DNA of 64,000 nt from Pseudomonas nitroreducens (GTDB lineage: Bacteria; Pseudomonadota; Gammaproteobacteria; Pseudomonadales; Pseudomonadaceae). Location of the stretch: the NCBI RefSeq assembly GCF_014204515.1, contig NZ_JACHLI010000001.1:186001-250000 (forward strand). Direction: 5' to 3'. The notes under the pieces are model-generated. The model ran no database searches. It was not told the DNA's origin and saw nothing but the letters and a program-made list of their open reading frames with translations. Positions 1 through 8,376 of the stretch are shown piece after piece (the first letter of the stretch is position 1; every line of letters begins with the position of its first letter). The position numbers and the translations under genes were made by a program.

Positions 1-1388
1 TCATGCTCGACGAGTATCAGGACACTAACCCTGTCCAGATGAAGATCGTCGACGAGATCGCTCAGCACCACGGCAACCTCTACGCAGTGGGTGACGACAA
101 GCAGTCGATCTATGGTTTCCGTGGTTCGGACATCGAAGTGATCATGGGCTTCATCCGTCGCTACCCACACGCCAAGCTCATCGAGATGAACCGGAACTAC
201 CGGTCGACGCCGAACATCCTGGCGGCGGCAAACGCCCTGGCGGCCTGCATGACCCGGAAGCTCGGAGAGGGCTTCATGGTACCCGGCGATGAAAAGCGCT
301 GGAGGGACACCCAGGGCCAGGAAGTTGCCATGGTCAGCTTCGAGCGTCAGCAGGATGAAGCGGAGGTCGTCGTTGCTGCGATCAAGCGCGACATCGCTCG
401 TGGCCAGAAACCCAAGGACATTGCCATCCTATACCGCTCGAGGACTTGCAAGGACGACATCGAGAAAGAACTGGTCAAGCAAGGCGTCGAGTACCGTATC
501 TCCGGTGACATCAGCTTCTTCCAGCGTGCCGAGGTCAAGAACGTCGTTGCGCTGCTGCGCACCACTTACCGCCCGTGGGATTCAATGGCAGTTCTGCGCG
601 TGCTGGATAACACCAGCTTCGGAGTATCGGGCATGGCCGCCAAGAAGGCCATGAAGCCCAAAGCCGGCGAGAAGGGCAGGACTGCCATGGCCTACCTAGA
701 AGAGTGCGCCACCAAAGTCCGCGCGGACAAAACACCAACGGCCGTCGCCGAGAAGGTCGGCCCGTTCATCAAGTCCATGCGTTCCATTCGCCAACTTGCC
801 GCCCTGGGCGAGGACGTTGAGTACCTCCGGGGTGCCTTTGAGCGCCTGTGGCAGTACTACATGCTCCCGAACCTGAAGCGCGCGGCTTCCAAAGACGATG
901 ACGCCATCGACAGCGCAGTCGAATCGCGCATGCTGAACGTGCAGCACCTGCTCGACCGCTTCTATGGCGAAGTAGAAAAGGGCCGCAAGCCAGAAGATAT
1001 CCTGGACGAGCTGTCCTTGTTGGGTGAGGCCACCCGCGACAACTCGGCGAACCCAGATGAGTCCATCCAACTGATGACCATGCACGCCTCCAAGGGTAAG
1101 GAGTTCCCGCATGTGTACGTGGTGGGCTTCGACCGTGACTCGACCCCCGGAGAAGAGCCCTCTGAAGAGGATATGGAGGAAGAGCGCCGGATCGCATTCG
1201 TAGGGATCACCCGCGCCATGGAAAAGCTAGTGATGACCTACCCCAAGCTCAAGTACAAGCACGGTGGTGAGGTGAAAACTACAGCTTCCCCCTGGGCTAT
1301 TGAGATTGCGGAGGGCACCGGCAAGCCTATTCAGAACTGGCGCCGGCCGGCGCCGAAGAGGGAGTCCTCCGGGCCATCGGTCTACTGA
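1..1388 (+). CDS. UvrD/Rep-type superfamily 1 helicase, 5' truncated by window edge
   Basis: ATP-driven 3'-5' DNA unwinding enzyme of the UvrD/Rep/PcrA family, cytoplasmic. The window opens inside motif II (LDEYQDTN), so motifs I and Ia are missing; the ATG at 3 is internal, not a start. Visible in order: motif III (VGDDKQSIYGFRGSD), motif IV (NYRST), motif V (MTMHASKGKEF) and motif VI (EERRIAFVGITRA), followed by a short basic, Pro-rich tail. The motifs are intact, so the enzyme should be active. A terminator follows directly. The next three genes look like DNA-end processing factors, which suggests a shared repair or recombination role (inference). The family is certain; which UvrD subgroup is not. 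Confidence 0.93.
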   Translation, partial: MLDEYQDTNPVQMKIVDEIAQHHGNLYAVGDDKQSIYGFRGSDIEVIMGFIRRYPHAKLIEMNRNYRSTPNILAAANALAACMTRKLGEGFMVPGDEKRWRDTQGQEVAMVSFERQQDEAEVVVAAIKRDIARGQKPKDIAILYRSRTCKDDIEKELVKQGVEYRISGDISFFQRAEVKNVVALLRTTYRPWDSMAVLRVLDNTSFGVSGMAAKKAMKPKAGEKGRTAMAYLEECATKVRADKTPTAVAEKVGPFIKSMRSIRQLAALGEDVEYLRGAFERLWQYYMLPNLKRAASKDDDAIDSAVESRMLNVQHLLDRFYGEVEKGRKPEDILDELSLLGEATRDNSANPDESIQLMTMHASKGKEFPHVYVVGFDRDSTPGEEPSEEDMEEERRIAFVGITRAMEKLVMTYPKLKYKHGGEVKTTASPWAIEIAEGTGKPIQNWRRPAPKRESSGPSVY

Positions 1389-1422
1389 CGTACCTCAGAT
1401 CACGGTAACCACACCCCATCGC

Positions 1423-1450
1423 AAAGAGCCGGAGACGGCTCTTTCGTTTT
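1423..1450 (+). terminator. rho-independent terminator after the helicase gene
   Basis: The inverted repeat AAAGAGCC / GGCTCTTT with a GAGAC-type loop is followed by CGTTTT. It lies 35 bases after the helicase stop and separates that gene from the next three. Confidence 0.75.
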
Positions 1451-1488
1451 GATCCCAACCAGCACTTTCCCTGTAAAGGACGCTTGAA

Positions 1489-1785
1489 ATGCAAAAGAAC
1501 GACTTGGCTGCGACCCTGGTAGCTCTCAACGAACGCGCTCAGGCCACCCGCGATAAGGAGATCAGGCTCAACGCCACTCTGGAAAGCACCCAGGCACAGC
1601 TAGCAGCGCTCGAAGACGAGATGATGAAGAAGTACGGGACTTCCGACCTGGCCACGCTGCGCCAGATGTTCGAGAAGGCCCGAGACGAAGACTCCCGCGC
1701 CATCCAGGACTTCGCGAACACCATCGAGATGCGCGAAAACCTGTTGAACAAGGTCGCTCAGGATCTCGAAGGCCAACGCAAGTAA
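1489..1785 (+). CDS. small coiled-coil protein upstream of Rad50-like ATPase
   Basis: A 98-residue, highly charged, almost wholly helical protein; no known family recognised. Heptad-like spacing of Leu/Ala with Glu/Arg/Lys runs through most of its length, with a break near residues 48-52 (KYGTS). It starts 15 bases upstream of the Rad50-like gene, with a weak AAGGA element before its ATG. Because the next protein lacks the returning coiled-coil arm expected of Rad50, this separate polypeptide could supply part of that arm. That is inference from position and composition only. It may equally be an unrelated accessory subunit. Confidence 0.75.
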   Translation: MQKNDLAATLVALNERAQATRDKEIRLNATLESTQAQLAALEDEMMKKYGTSDLATLRQMFEKARDEDSRAIQDFANTIEMRENLLNKVAQDLEGQRK

Positions 1786-1799
1786 GCAGGGGACACCCC

Positions 1800-3680
1800 A
1801 TGATCAACACCAGGGAACTGGAGCAAAGCGTTCGCCAGACTGCGATGAAAGAGACGCAGATCGGTGAGCGCTATCGCATTGCCGAGGCCCGGCAACTGCA
1901 GCTGTGCCAAGAGATCGAAGACGTAGACGCCATGCTGTCGCGAAAGGACGATGTCCTGCGAGCGATCCACCAGGTGACCCTGTCCGCCCAGGCCCGTAAC
2001 AAGGGGCTTTTCGAGGACATGCTGACCGACCTGGTCAACACCGTGATGCCAGGCAACGTCGACAAGATCGTCCTCACTTCGCGCATGCGCAACAACAAGG
2101 CCAACCTGGACTTCGACGCCATCGTCGGCGGCCGGCTGCGCAACATCGACAAAGACCTGGGCGGCTCCATCGCCAACCTGACGGCCATGGGCCTGCGCTT
2201 CATCGTGCTGGCGCGCCACCCGAACCGACGCGTGCTGTTCCTGGACGAGTCCGACTGCCACATCAACGAGGCCTACACCTCGGCTTTCGCCGCGTTCATG
2301 CAGTACCTGTCGCAGAAGATCGGCATCCAGGTGGTCTACGTTAGCCACTCAGACCCTCGCCACTTCGCGGGCCATGGCCGCGTCCTACAGCTCAACGTGG
2401 TCAACGGTAAGTCCGCATTCAAGACCATCGCGGAAGAGCCCGAGCCGGATGAGGAGTACGAAGCACCGGAGAGCGCGCTGCGCTACATCCGCCTGCAGAA
2501 CTACGGCCCTCACGAGAACATCATGGTGGAGCTGTCCCCGCGCCTGACCATCATCACCGGGGACAACAACAAGGGTAAGAGCAAGTTCATCCAGGCCATG
2601 CTCGAGCTGTGCACCAACAGCGGGGAGGAAGGGCGTATCCGCGACGACATGCCGTACTTCGAGGTTGAGGTCGGCATCGAGGAGGGCATGAGCATCCTCT
2701 GGAAGTACGAGCGCAAGGGCAACAAGAAGACCTCCATGGTGCTTCGCGACGCCAATCTGACAGTGGTTGAAGAGTCTGACTCGGGCACTGGCGTGCCTGA
2801 GTGGCTGCACACCTACCTGAGCATGGCTCCGGTGGAAGGGCAGAACATCAACTTCCAGACCCAGAAGCAGCAGAACTTCATCCTGAACAACGAGATGTTC
2901 ACCAGCGGCCAGCGCGCCATGCTCCTCCCTTTGGGGCGTGAATCGCGGGACGTGATGCGCATCAACCAGATGTTCAACGAGAAGGTGACCGAGGCCCGCT
3001 CCAAGCGTGTTTCCCTGGAAAAGGAGCTCAACGTCTACCAAAACCAGCTGGCGATCATGTCTCTGGTGGTTCAGAACCCCTATGACCCACTGCTGATGCA
3101 AAGGCAGTGCGCTGAGATTCTCGAGGCCCTGGGCACCCTGGAGAGCATGGAGGCAGACCTCAAACGCCTCGAAACCCTTCAGTCAAAGGTCACTATCCTC
3201 GACGAGGCTGACGGGAAGCTGTCCCGTGTACCTGCAAACACGGTCAAATTGATGGCCAGTGACGAGCTGGCCACCGGGATCAATCAGATCGAGGTGCTGA
3301 CCCGGTGTATTGGTGGCCTCAAACAACTGGCGGAACTCCCAGCAATGCGTGATGCCCCGGTACTTCAGGTGGAATACCGGAACGAGATCGGACAGGCAGG
3401 CGCCAAGCTGAAGAAGCTACGCGAGATGGTGTCCGCGCTGGGCCAGCTGAGGGATCTGAAGCCCGCAGACGTACCCAAGATCACGGACACCTCAGAGCTC
3501 CAGGACAGCATTCAGCGCTTGGCGGCCAGCCATACCAGCCTTGAGAAGTCCCGGACGGAGCTCACTGCCTGCCAGGAAGAGATGAAAAGGATCGAGACCC
3601 AACGGGCTGAGTTGCATGAAGCCCTGGGCGGCGTCTGCCCAACCTGCAATGGCCCGTTGAAGGAGCATAGTCATGACTGA
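1800..3680 (+). CDS. Rad50/SbcC/SMC-like ATPase with circularly permuted head lobes
   Basis: A 626-residue ABC-type ATPase of the Rad50/SMC group. The order of its parts is unusual. Residues 1-60 are helical. A C-lobe follows: signature-like GGSIANLTAMGLR (121-133), Walker B RRVLFLDESD (143-152) and H-loop VSHS (181-184). Only then comes an N-lobe: the typical beta start IRLQNYGPHEN (230-240), Walker A GDNNKGKS (254-261) and a Gln-rich segment near 349-361. Residues about 385-610 are coiled coil, ending in a zinc-hook-like CPTC (613-616) at the extreme C-terminus. In Rad50 the order is N-lobe, coil, hook, coil, C-lobe. The start follows an AGGGGA ribosome site. The stop overlaps the next gene by 8 bases, typical of a partner subunit. 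The role in DNA-end binding is inferred. Confidence 0.85.
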   Translation: MINTRELEQSVRQTAMKETQIGERYRIAEARQLQLCQEIEDVDAMLSRKDDVLRAIHQVTLSAQARNKGLFEDMLTDLVNTVMPGNVDKIVLTSRMRNNKANLDFDAIVGGRLRNIDKDLGGSIANLTAMGLRFIVLARHPNRRVLFLDESDCHINEAYTSAFAAFMQYLSQKIGIQVVYVSHSDPRHFAGHGRVLQLNVVNGKSAFKTIAEEPEPDEEYEAPESALRYIRLQNYGPHENIMVELSPRLTIITGDNNKGKSKFIQAMLELCTNSGEEGRIRDDMPYFEVEVGIEEGMSILWKYERKGNKKTSMVLRDANLTVVEESDSGTGVPEWLHTYLSMAPVEGQNINFQTQKQQNFILNNEMFTSGQRAMLLPLGRESRDVMRINQMFNEKVTEARSKRVSLEKELNVYQNQLAIMSLVVQNPYDPLLMQRQCAEILEALGTLESMEADLKRLETLQSKVTILDEADGKLSRVPANTVKLMASDELATGINQIEVLTRCIGGLKQLAELPAMRDAPVLQVEYRNEIGQAGAKLKKLREMVSALGQLRDLKPADVPKITDTSELQDSIQRLAASHTSLEKSRTELTACQEEMKRIETQRAELHEALGGVCPTCNGPLKEHSHD

Positions 3681-4587
3681 AGAAGTCGAAGTTGGCCCAA
3701 CGGTGGTGCTGGCCAAGACCCGTGGACTGCTGGTGATCGGCGACCCCCTGCTCGGCGGCGGGCGGCGGATCGGCCGGGTTGATGATGTTTGGGGCTCGGC
3801 CCTGGATAAGCTCCGGCAGGCGATTTCCATCGCCATCGAGCGCAACCTGCAGCCCGTGATCGTTGCTGACCTGCTCCATGAGACCCGTGACATCGGGCAG
3901 CTAGTGCCCATCATCGAGATCTTCAAGGACAAGAAGCCCATCCTGGTTCCCAGGAATTGCCGCTGGGAAGAGCAGAACCAGGGCCATGTCGCCGCCATCC
4001 TGGAGAAGGCCAACCTGACCTACATCGCCGGCCGCGATGCAGACAGGTTCCAGCTAAACCATAGCTCCGGCGGCAAGGCGAAGAAAATGGAGGTGACCTG
4101 CCACACCTGCTGGGGTGGGGCAGAGCGCCTAGAGTTTGGCTCCCGTGCGTTCCTGCGCATCCCGGCAATGAACCTCACCATCGTGCACAGCAACTCTCTA
4201 CCGCTGGTGGACTCCAGTGACGGCCAGACCCTTCTGGTAGCCGGCCGACTGCTGCGCCTGGGCCCAAGCGAGGAGAGCCAGAAGGTCTACGTCCATGAGG
4301 TAACGGCCGACGGAATAGAGGCAATTCCGCTCGAACTTACCCCAATTGTGTTCTCGGGCGTATCGAACTCTGCTGAAGCTGCGGTGAACCAGTTGCGCAA
4401 CGCCTCTCTGTTCGTGGAGATGCTGCGCAAGTCCACCGAGGACATTGCTGAGGAGAGTGGTCGCGAAAGCCTGCTGGAGCTGATCGACGAGGTCTGCGAC
4501 TCAAACAAGCACGACGACTACATCCGACAGCTGCTCCTGCAGCTTGCCAAAGACACGCTTGAGCAGGAAACCAGTCTGAACAGCTGA
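3673..4587 (+). CDS. degenerate Mre11/SbcD-like metallophosphoesterase partner
   Basis: A 304-residue protein. Position (8-base overlap with the Rad50-like gene, AAGGAG site upstream) and the N-terminal pattern suggest the Mre11/SbcD nuclease fold. LLVIGDPLLGGG matches motif I (usually DxHLG), followed by a conserved-looking R-x-DD-x-W; PVIVADLLHE matches motif II (usually GDxxD); ILVPRNCRW aligns with motif III (usually GNHD); and LTIVHSNS could be motif IV. Several metal ligands appear lost: the motif I His is Leu, the motif III His-Asp is Cys-Arg, and no GHxH is seen for motif V. If the assignment is right, the nuclease is probably inactive. A C-terminal helical region could bind the Rad50 coil. 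A CHTC pair sits near residues 138-141. The family call is moderate. Confidence 0.6.
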   Translation: MTEEVEVGPTVVLAKTRGLLVIGDPLLGGGRRIGRVDDVWGSALDKLRQAISIAIERNLQPVIVADLLHETRDIGQLVPIIEIFKDKKPILVPRNCRWEEQNQGHVAAILEKANLTYIAGRDADRFQLNHSSGGKAKKMEVTCHTCWGGAERLEFGSRAFLRIPAMNLTIVHSNSLPLVDSSDGQTLLVAGRLLRLGPSEESQKVYVHEVTADGIEAIPLELTPIVFSGVSNSAEAAVNQLRNASLFVEMLRKSTEDIAEESGRESLLELIDEVCDSNKHDDYIRQLLLQLAKDTLEQETSLNS

Positions 4588-4593
4588 AAAGAA

Positions 4594-4615
4594 AAGGGCG
4601 CCGGAAGGCGCCCTT
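4594..4615. terminator. bidirectional terminator between convergent genes
   Basis: Perfect 9-base stem AAGGGCGCC / GGCGCCCTT with a GGAA loop, with A-rich sequence before it and Ts after it. It sits between the plus-strand Mre11-like gene and the converging minus-strand gene, so it can serve both. Confidence 0.85.
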
Positions 4616-4633
4616 CTCAGTAACACCAGGTCT

Positions 4634-7192
4634 TCACGGGCGAGGCGCCGCGTCCCTTTCCAGACCAAGCAACTGAAGGATCGTTTTCACGATCTTTGCG
4701 ACCATCTCCGCCAACTCTTGGGCAGTTTCCTTAAGATCGCGAGCCATCTCACCAATGTCGTTCTCGTGAGCAGCTGCGCTGTCGATCACCCCCTTAGATT
4801 GCAGGATCTCAGCTCTAGCTCTCTGAAGGGCATCGCCAAGCTCACGTGGATACTTGGTAGCAGAGAACTTGGAGACGCCCTTGATCGAGGCATTGAGCGA
4901 CTTCAATGCATTACCGAAGGTTTCCCAGCGCTCCTTCTCCATATCGTCAGTGACAACGTGGCCTGGGCGGGCAGGGGCACCAAGGAATGATCTGCAGGTG
5001 GCCAGATTGTCTGTGGCAGCTTCGATCCCAGCAGTGAAGTCGCCCGGCTTCACACGCTTGGTGCTGAGAGAACCCAGCGCAGAGCCTGCAATGCTGGCAA
5101 CGGCTCCCACGATGGCACCGAACCCTAGGTCGATAGCCATGCCACCACCTCCGCCTCCTCCAGGCGATCCATGGTGACGAGAATGTCTGTGTCCCCCACG
5201 CTCATGCTCACGTAGGTCATTCATCGCTTTCTTAGCGCGATCATTGAGCTCAGAGTTAGGGTCGATCTTCGCCTCTTTGGGCGTGCTCGGGCCACGTGGC
5301 TTGTTCGGCTGACCAAAGTTGATCCCTGGCTCATCCCCCTTCGCGGAAGTTGACGAACCTTGCCCTGGAGCGAATTTTTGGCTGGCACCCGGCGACTTGC
5401 CATGGGATTTGGCTCCAGGCCTGTTCTTGTAGCTCGAGTGTTTGCCGGCGCTGCCGTTGTGCTTTGGCCGACGGTCATCTCGCTCGTTTTTCTGCTCCTG
5501 ATCTTCAGCATCTCTCTCCGACTGAGACATGTCCTCTCGCCAGCGTTTACGCTGAGGAGGCTCGCTGCTCAGTTCGGCGGACTCATAGCTGGAGTAGTCC
5601 TGAGGGTCACCCTCGATGTGCGGAGGAGGGGCGTCGTCCGTAGAGCCCTGAGCATCAGATCCAGGACTGCGGTTATCGTGCGGCGCTGAATAGCCATCTT
5701 CGATTGCGCTGGCGACATCTGGCGGATAGCCATAATCCTCGTAGGCATCGAGGGGAATCTCGTCCATAGGGGGCAGAGCGCCCTCAGGTGCGCCTGAGGC
5801 GATATTGTCCATCGCCTCGCCCTGCGGGCCCAGTTCGGGTGATTCGACGCTGGAAGGTGCCTCCTGGGGCGTTTGTGGAGGTTGCTCGGGAGCTGTCGCC
5901 GGCTTATTGCCACGCTGGTTCCTTTCACGGCGCCTTTTGGCTCGTTCCTCCATGTCACGGTTGAACTTGCCGTTCTTGTCAGCAAGAGCTTGGATAGCAT
6001 CCAGATCCTTTAGATCGAACTGCTCCACAACATAGCCGTTGAGCACCAGGTCGTACTTACCCTGGGCCGTGCTCGAAGGCTGGATTCGGTGAGGAGCGTC
6101 CAGCAGCTGCAGCAAGCCGTCATCCAGTTCGGCCTTCACCGCCAAAACGAAGCGCGCTGGGATGTCTTCACGAGAGAACTTGGCCATCTCGCCACGGTTC
6201 TGCTGGCTCAGCGTGTAGTCACGCATGATCCAGTCGGCAATGAAGTAAGCCCGGTTCCGCATCGTCGTGTGATTGTAAGGGACGTACTGATCCGAACCCT
6301 TCGGCCGGCCCTGGTCAGCCAAAGCCTTGTCGTATTTCTCCTCGAACATCACGCGGTTGCCCAACAGATCCATGAAACTCTCATCCCACTTCATGTCGAA
6401 CTGGGGGTTCAGGACGGGATAGGCGGCCGGATCTTTCGGGGCGTACTTCTCTGCGGCCGCAGCGTAGGCGGCCTTCAGCTCATCTCGCAGGCGCGCCTCT
6501 TCGGCCTTGTTGGCCTGGAACTCAGGGAAATGAGCCTCCACATCAGCCTGGGTAACGTCGTTTCTGTCCTTCCCCTGGGAGTCAAAAGCCTCAAGAACCT
6601 CAACCGTCTTGGCTTGGCGTTCAGCGACAAGCTTAGCAATCTGCTCCTGGTGAGCAGGGATGTCCTCGGGCTGCGCCATAAGCTGCCCGATCAGATCACG
6701 AGTCTTTTCCTCGTGTTTGAAGCCAACCCAGTGCTTGGGGTTGATGAACATCGGGAGCTCTTTGACCTTCTGCACCACCTGGAAGTGGGTGCCTTGCTCA
6801 AGGTCATAAACCCCTGTAACCCCGGTAAAGGCCAGGAATTCCTTGAGCTTGAGCAGGTCGATACCCTCGTCGCTGCTCTGCATGTGGTGCAGGTATTGCC
6901 CCATCTGAGAGACGAGGTGGTCGGGGACTCCGGAGCAGCGAAGCGCATCGCGCACGGCCGAAACGCTGATTTCCAGCGGGTCGCGACCTCCAGTGTCCTC
7001 TACCTCGGTGTGGTACTCGCCGGACTCGTAGTCGAAGAATTTAACAACCCTGGTGTCTTGCTGCGCGATGAACTCGCGCATGAAGGCGTCGACGTAGGGG
7101 CTGCCCTTTAGCAAGTCGTGGAAGTAGTAGGGCACGCCGAGGTCGTAGGACTTCGGCAGCGTCCAGGATTTTTCTGGGGATTGCTGGCTCAT
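4634..7192 (-). CDS. 852-residue protein, disordered middle and glycine-rich hydrophobic segment; function unknown
   Basis: No family recognised. The first ~430 residues look globular, with charged helical stretches. Residues ~430-690 are a long, probably disordered linker rich in Pro, Asp, Glu, Ser and Gly, with basic patches (RAKRRRERNQRG near 430). Then follow a His-rich patch, a run of seven Gly, a hydrophobic Ala/Gly segment like a glycine zipper (AIVGAVASIAGSALGSL), and a helical C-terminus. The ATG at 7192 is preferred over one at 7207 because AGGAG lies 5 bases before it. It is the last gene of a four-gene minus-strand operon that includes a paralogue of a conjugation-cluster protein. 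A structural or surface role in transfer is possible but unproven. Confidence 0.8.
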   Translation of the reverse strand: MSQQSPEKSWTLPKSYDLGVPYYFHDLLKGSPYVDAFMREFIAQQDTRVVKFFDYESGEYHTEVEDTGGRDPLEISVSAVRDALRCSGVPDHLVSQMGQYLHHMQSSDEGIDLLKLKEFLAFTGVTGVYDLEQGTHFQVVQKVKELPMFINPKHWVGFKHEEKTRDLIGQLMAQPEDIPAHQEQIAKLVAERQAKTVEVLEAFDSQGKDRNDVTQADVEAHFPEFQANKAEEARLRDELKAAYAAAAEKYAPKDPAAYPVLNPQFDMKWDESFMDLLGNRVMFEEKYDKALADQGRPKGSDQYVPYNHTTMRNRAYFIADWIMRDYTLSQQNRGEMAKFSREDIPARFVLAVKAELDDGLLQLLDAPHRIQPSSTAQGKYDLVLNGYVVEQFDLKDLDAIQALADKNGKFNRDMEERAKRRRERNQRGNKPATAPEQPPQTPQEAPSSVESPELGPQGEAMDNIASGAPEGALPPMDEIPLDAYEDYGYPPDVASAIEDGYSAPHDNRSPGSDAQGSTDDAPPPHIEGDPQDYSSYESAELSSEPPQRKRWREDMSQSERDAEDQEQKNERDDRRPKHNGSAGKHSSYKNRPGAKSHGKSPGASQKFAPGQGSSTSAKGDEPGINFGQPNKPRGPSTPKEAKIDPNSELNDRAKKAMNDLREHERGGHRHSRHHGSPGGGGGGGMAIDLGFGAIVGAVASIAGSALGSLSTKRVKPGDFTAGIEAATDNLATCRSFLGAPARPGHVVTDDMEKERWETFGNALKSLNASIKGVSKFSATKYPRELGDALQRARAEILQSKGVIDSAAAHENDIGEMARDLKETAQELAEMVAKIVKTILQLLGLERDAAPRP

Positions 7193-7242
7193 GGGCTCTC
7201 CTTTCATAACCTATTGTTCGGCCGGAGAGCCGGCCGGGGCAA

Positions 7243-8376
7243 TCAATGTTGCAGCTGGTCGAGACGGACTGTGGCCTTCTGAACAAGCATTTGCTCAATG
7301 AGAAGGGTCGACTTAAGCCTCTCAATCGCAAGCTGCATGTCCACACCGGCCATGAGCAGGTCATCCCTGGCGTTCTCAGCGGGGGAGGTCGCAGAGTTCA
7401 AAGCCACTTTGTGGATGAACGACTCACCATCGGTAGAAGGACTGCCGTCCTCATCCAAGTACATCTCCGCTGGTAGGGTCTGAAGCATCAGTTTGGAGGG
7501 TTGCCCATCCGCAACGGCGGTTCTTAGCGCAATCTGACGCCCCACCATCGCTGTGACCAAACCCCTGGCATTCTTCTTCCTGAGCTCAGAGACAATTTCA
7601 GCCTCCGTCGTGGGATCGTTCTTGCTCAAGTTGATGTACGGGCGATAGGTTATCAGCGCCTGGTTTACCGCCATCTGCAACTCTTCGGTGCTGTAGATGG
7701 GGGAGGCATTCTGCGAGAGGAACAGCAAGGATGCATCATCGGCCAGAGGTTGCTTTCCAGCATCTTCCCAGGCCTTGTGCTGGTCGTATGCGGCCAACAT
7801 CCTTTCGTTGTATGTGTCGATCAGCTTCTCAGCCTCAGTTTTCTCCCTTTTTCCGCCGGCAGGAGCAGACGAACCGTCATCAGCTGCCTGCAGCCCTACA
7901 GACGAGAGCTGGCCGTCGAGCCGGCTCTTGATCTTCAAGTACATGTCGGAGATGCCCGTAGGAGCGACCTGGATAGCGTCGTTCACTGCGGTGCCGATAA
8001 CATCGTCGTTACAGAGCTGATCTGAAAGCGCCTGCTGCACGTACACCTTCTCGCATGCATCCTGCACCGGGCGCTGCCGGCTCTGCTGCTCCAGGCCTGT
8101 AACCTCCTGGAGAACGCCGTTCAGTCGCGCGACGGTGTTAGCGGCACCGTTATTGATGGTGTCGATGCTGGAGTCGAAGTATTGCTTCTTGGCGTCCAAC
8201 ATCTCCTGAATGTAGAGGTTCTCTTTCATCCACTCCATGCTGCGCTTGATGTCGCTTGTGACTGCCTGCTTCAGCTTTTCGAAGTCCGAGACCAGGAGGA
8301 TGTAAGCGTTGGCCATAGGCACAGCACCCAGCGCAACCACCAGGGCCAATGCAGATAGCGCATGCTTCCTTTTCAT
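7243..8376 (-). CDS. exported protein, paralogue of the dotA-operon secreted protein
   Basis: A 377-residue protein with a clear Sec signal peptide (MKRKHALSALALVVALG..., probable cleavage after ANA), so periplasmic or secreted. Its first ~130 mature residues match the product of 15378-16502: DIKRSMEWMKE against DIKRGMEWAQQ, DTINNGAAN against DTINNGFAN, and QDACEKV against QDACDTV. Two conserved Cys in this block could form a disulfide. The start has a strong GGAGGA site, and its ATGA overlaps the stop of the upstream gene. Since the paralogue sits three genes ahead of dotA, a role in the Dot/Icm conjugation apparatus is inferred; IcmX/TraW-like is one candidate but the match was not verified. 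Confidence 0.85.
   Translation of the reverse strand: MKRKHALSALALVVALGAVPMANAYILLVSDFEKLKQAVTSDIKRSMEWMKENLYIQEMLDAKKQYFDSSIDTINNGAANTVARLNGVLQEVTGLEQQSRQRPVQDACEKVYVQQALSDQLCNDDVIGTAVNDAIQVAPTGISDMYLKIKSRLDGQLSSVGLQAADDGSSAPAGGKREKTEAEKLIDTYNERMLAAYDQHKAWEDAGKQPLADDASLLFLSQNASPIYSTEELQMAVNQALITYRPYINLSKNDPTTEAEIVSELRKKNARGLVTAMVGRQIALRTAVADGQPSKLMLQTLPAEMYLDEDGSPSTDGESFIHKVALNSATSPAENARDDLLMAGVDMQLAIERLKSTLLIEQMLVQKATVRLDQLQH

Noticed and set aside
6089..7111. Long plus-strand open frame opposite the 852-residue gene
   Set aside because: The antisense of a gene with a good ribosome site and operon context; its composition is that of a mirror frame.
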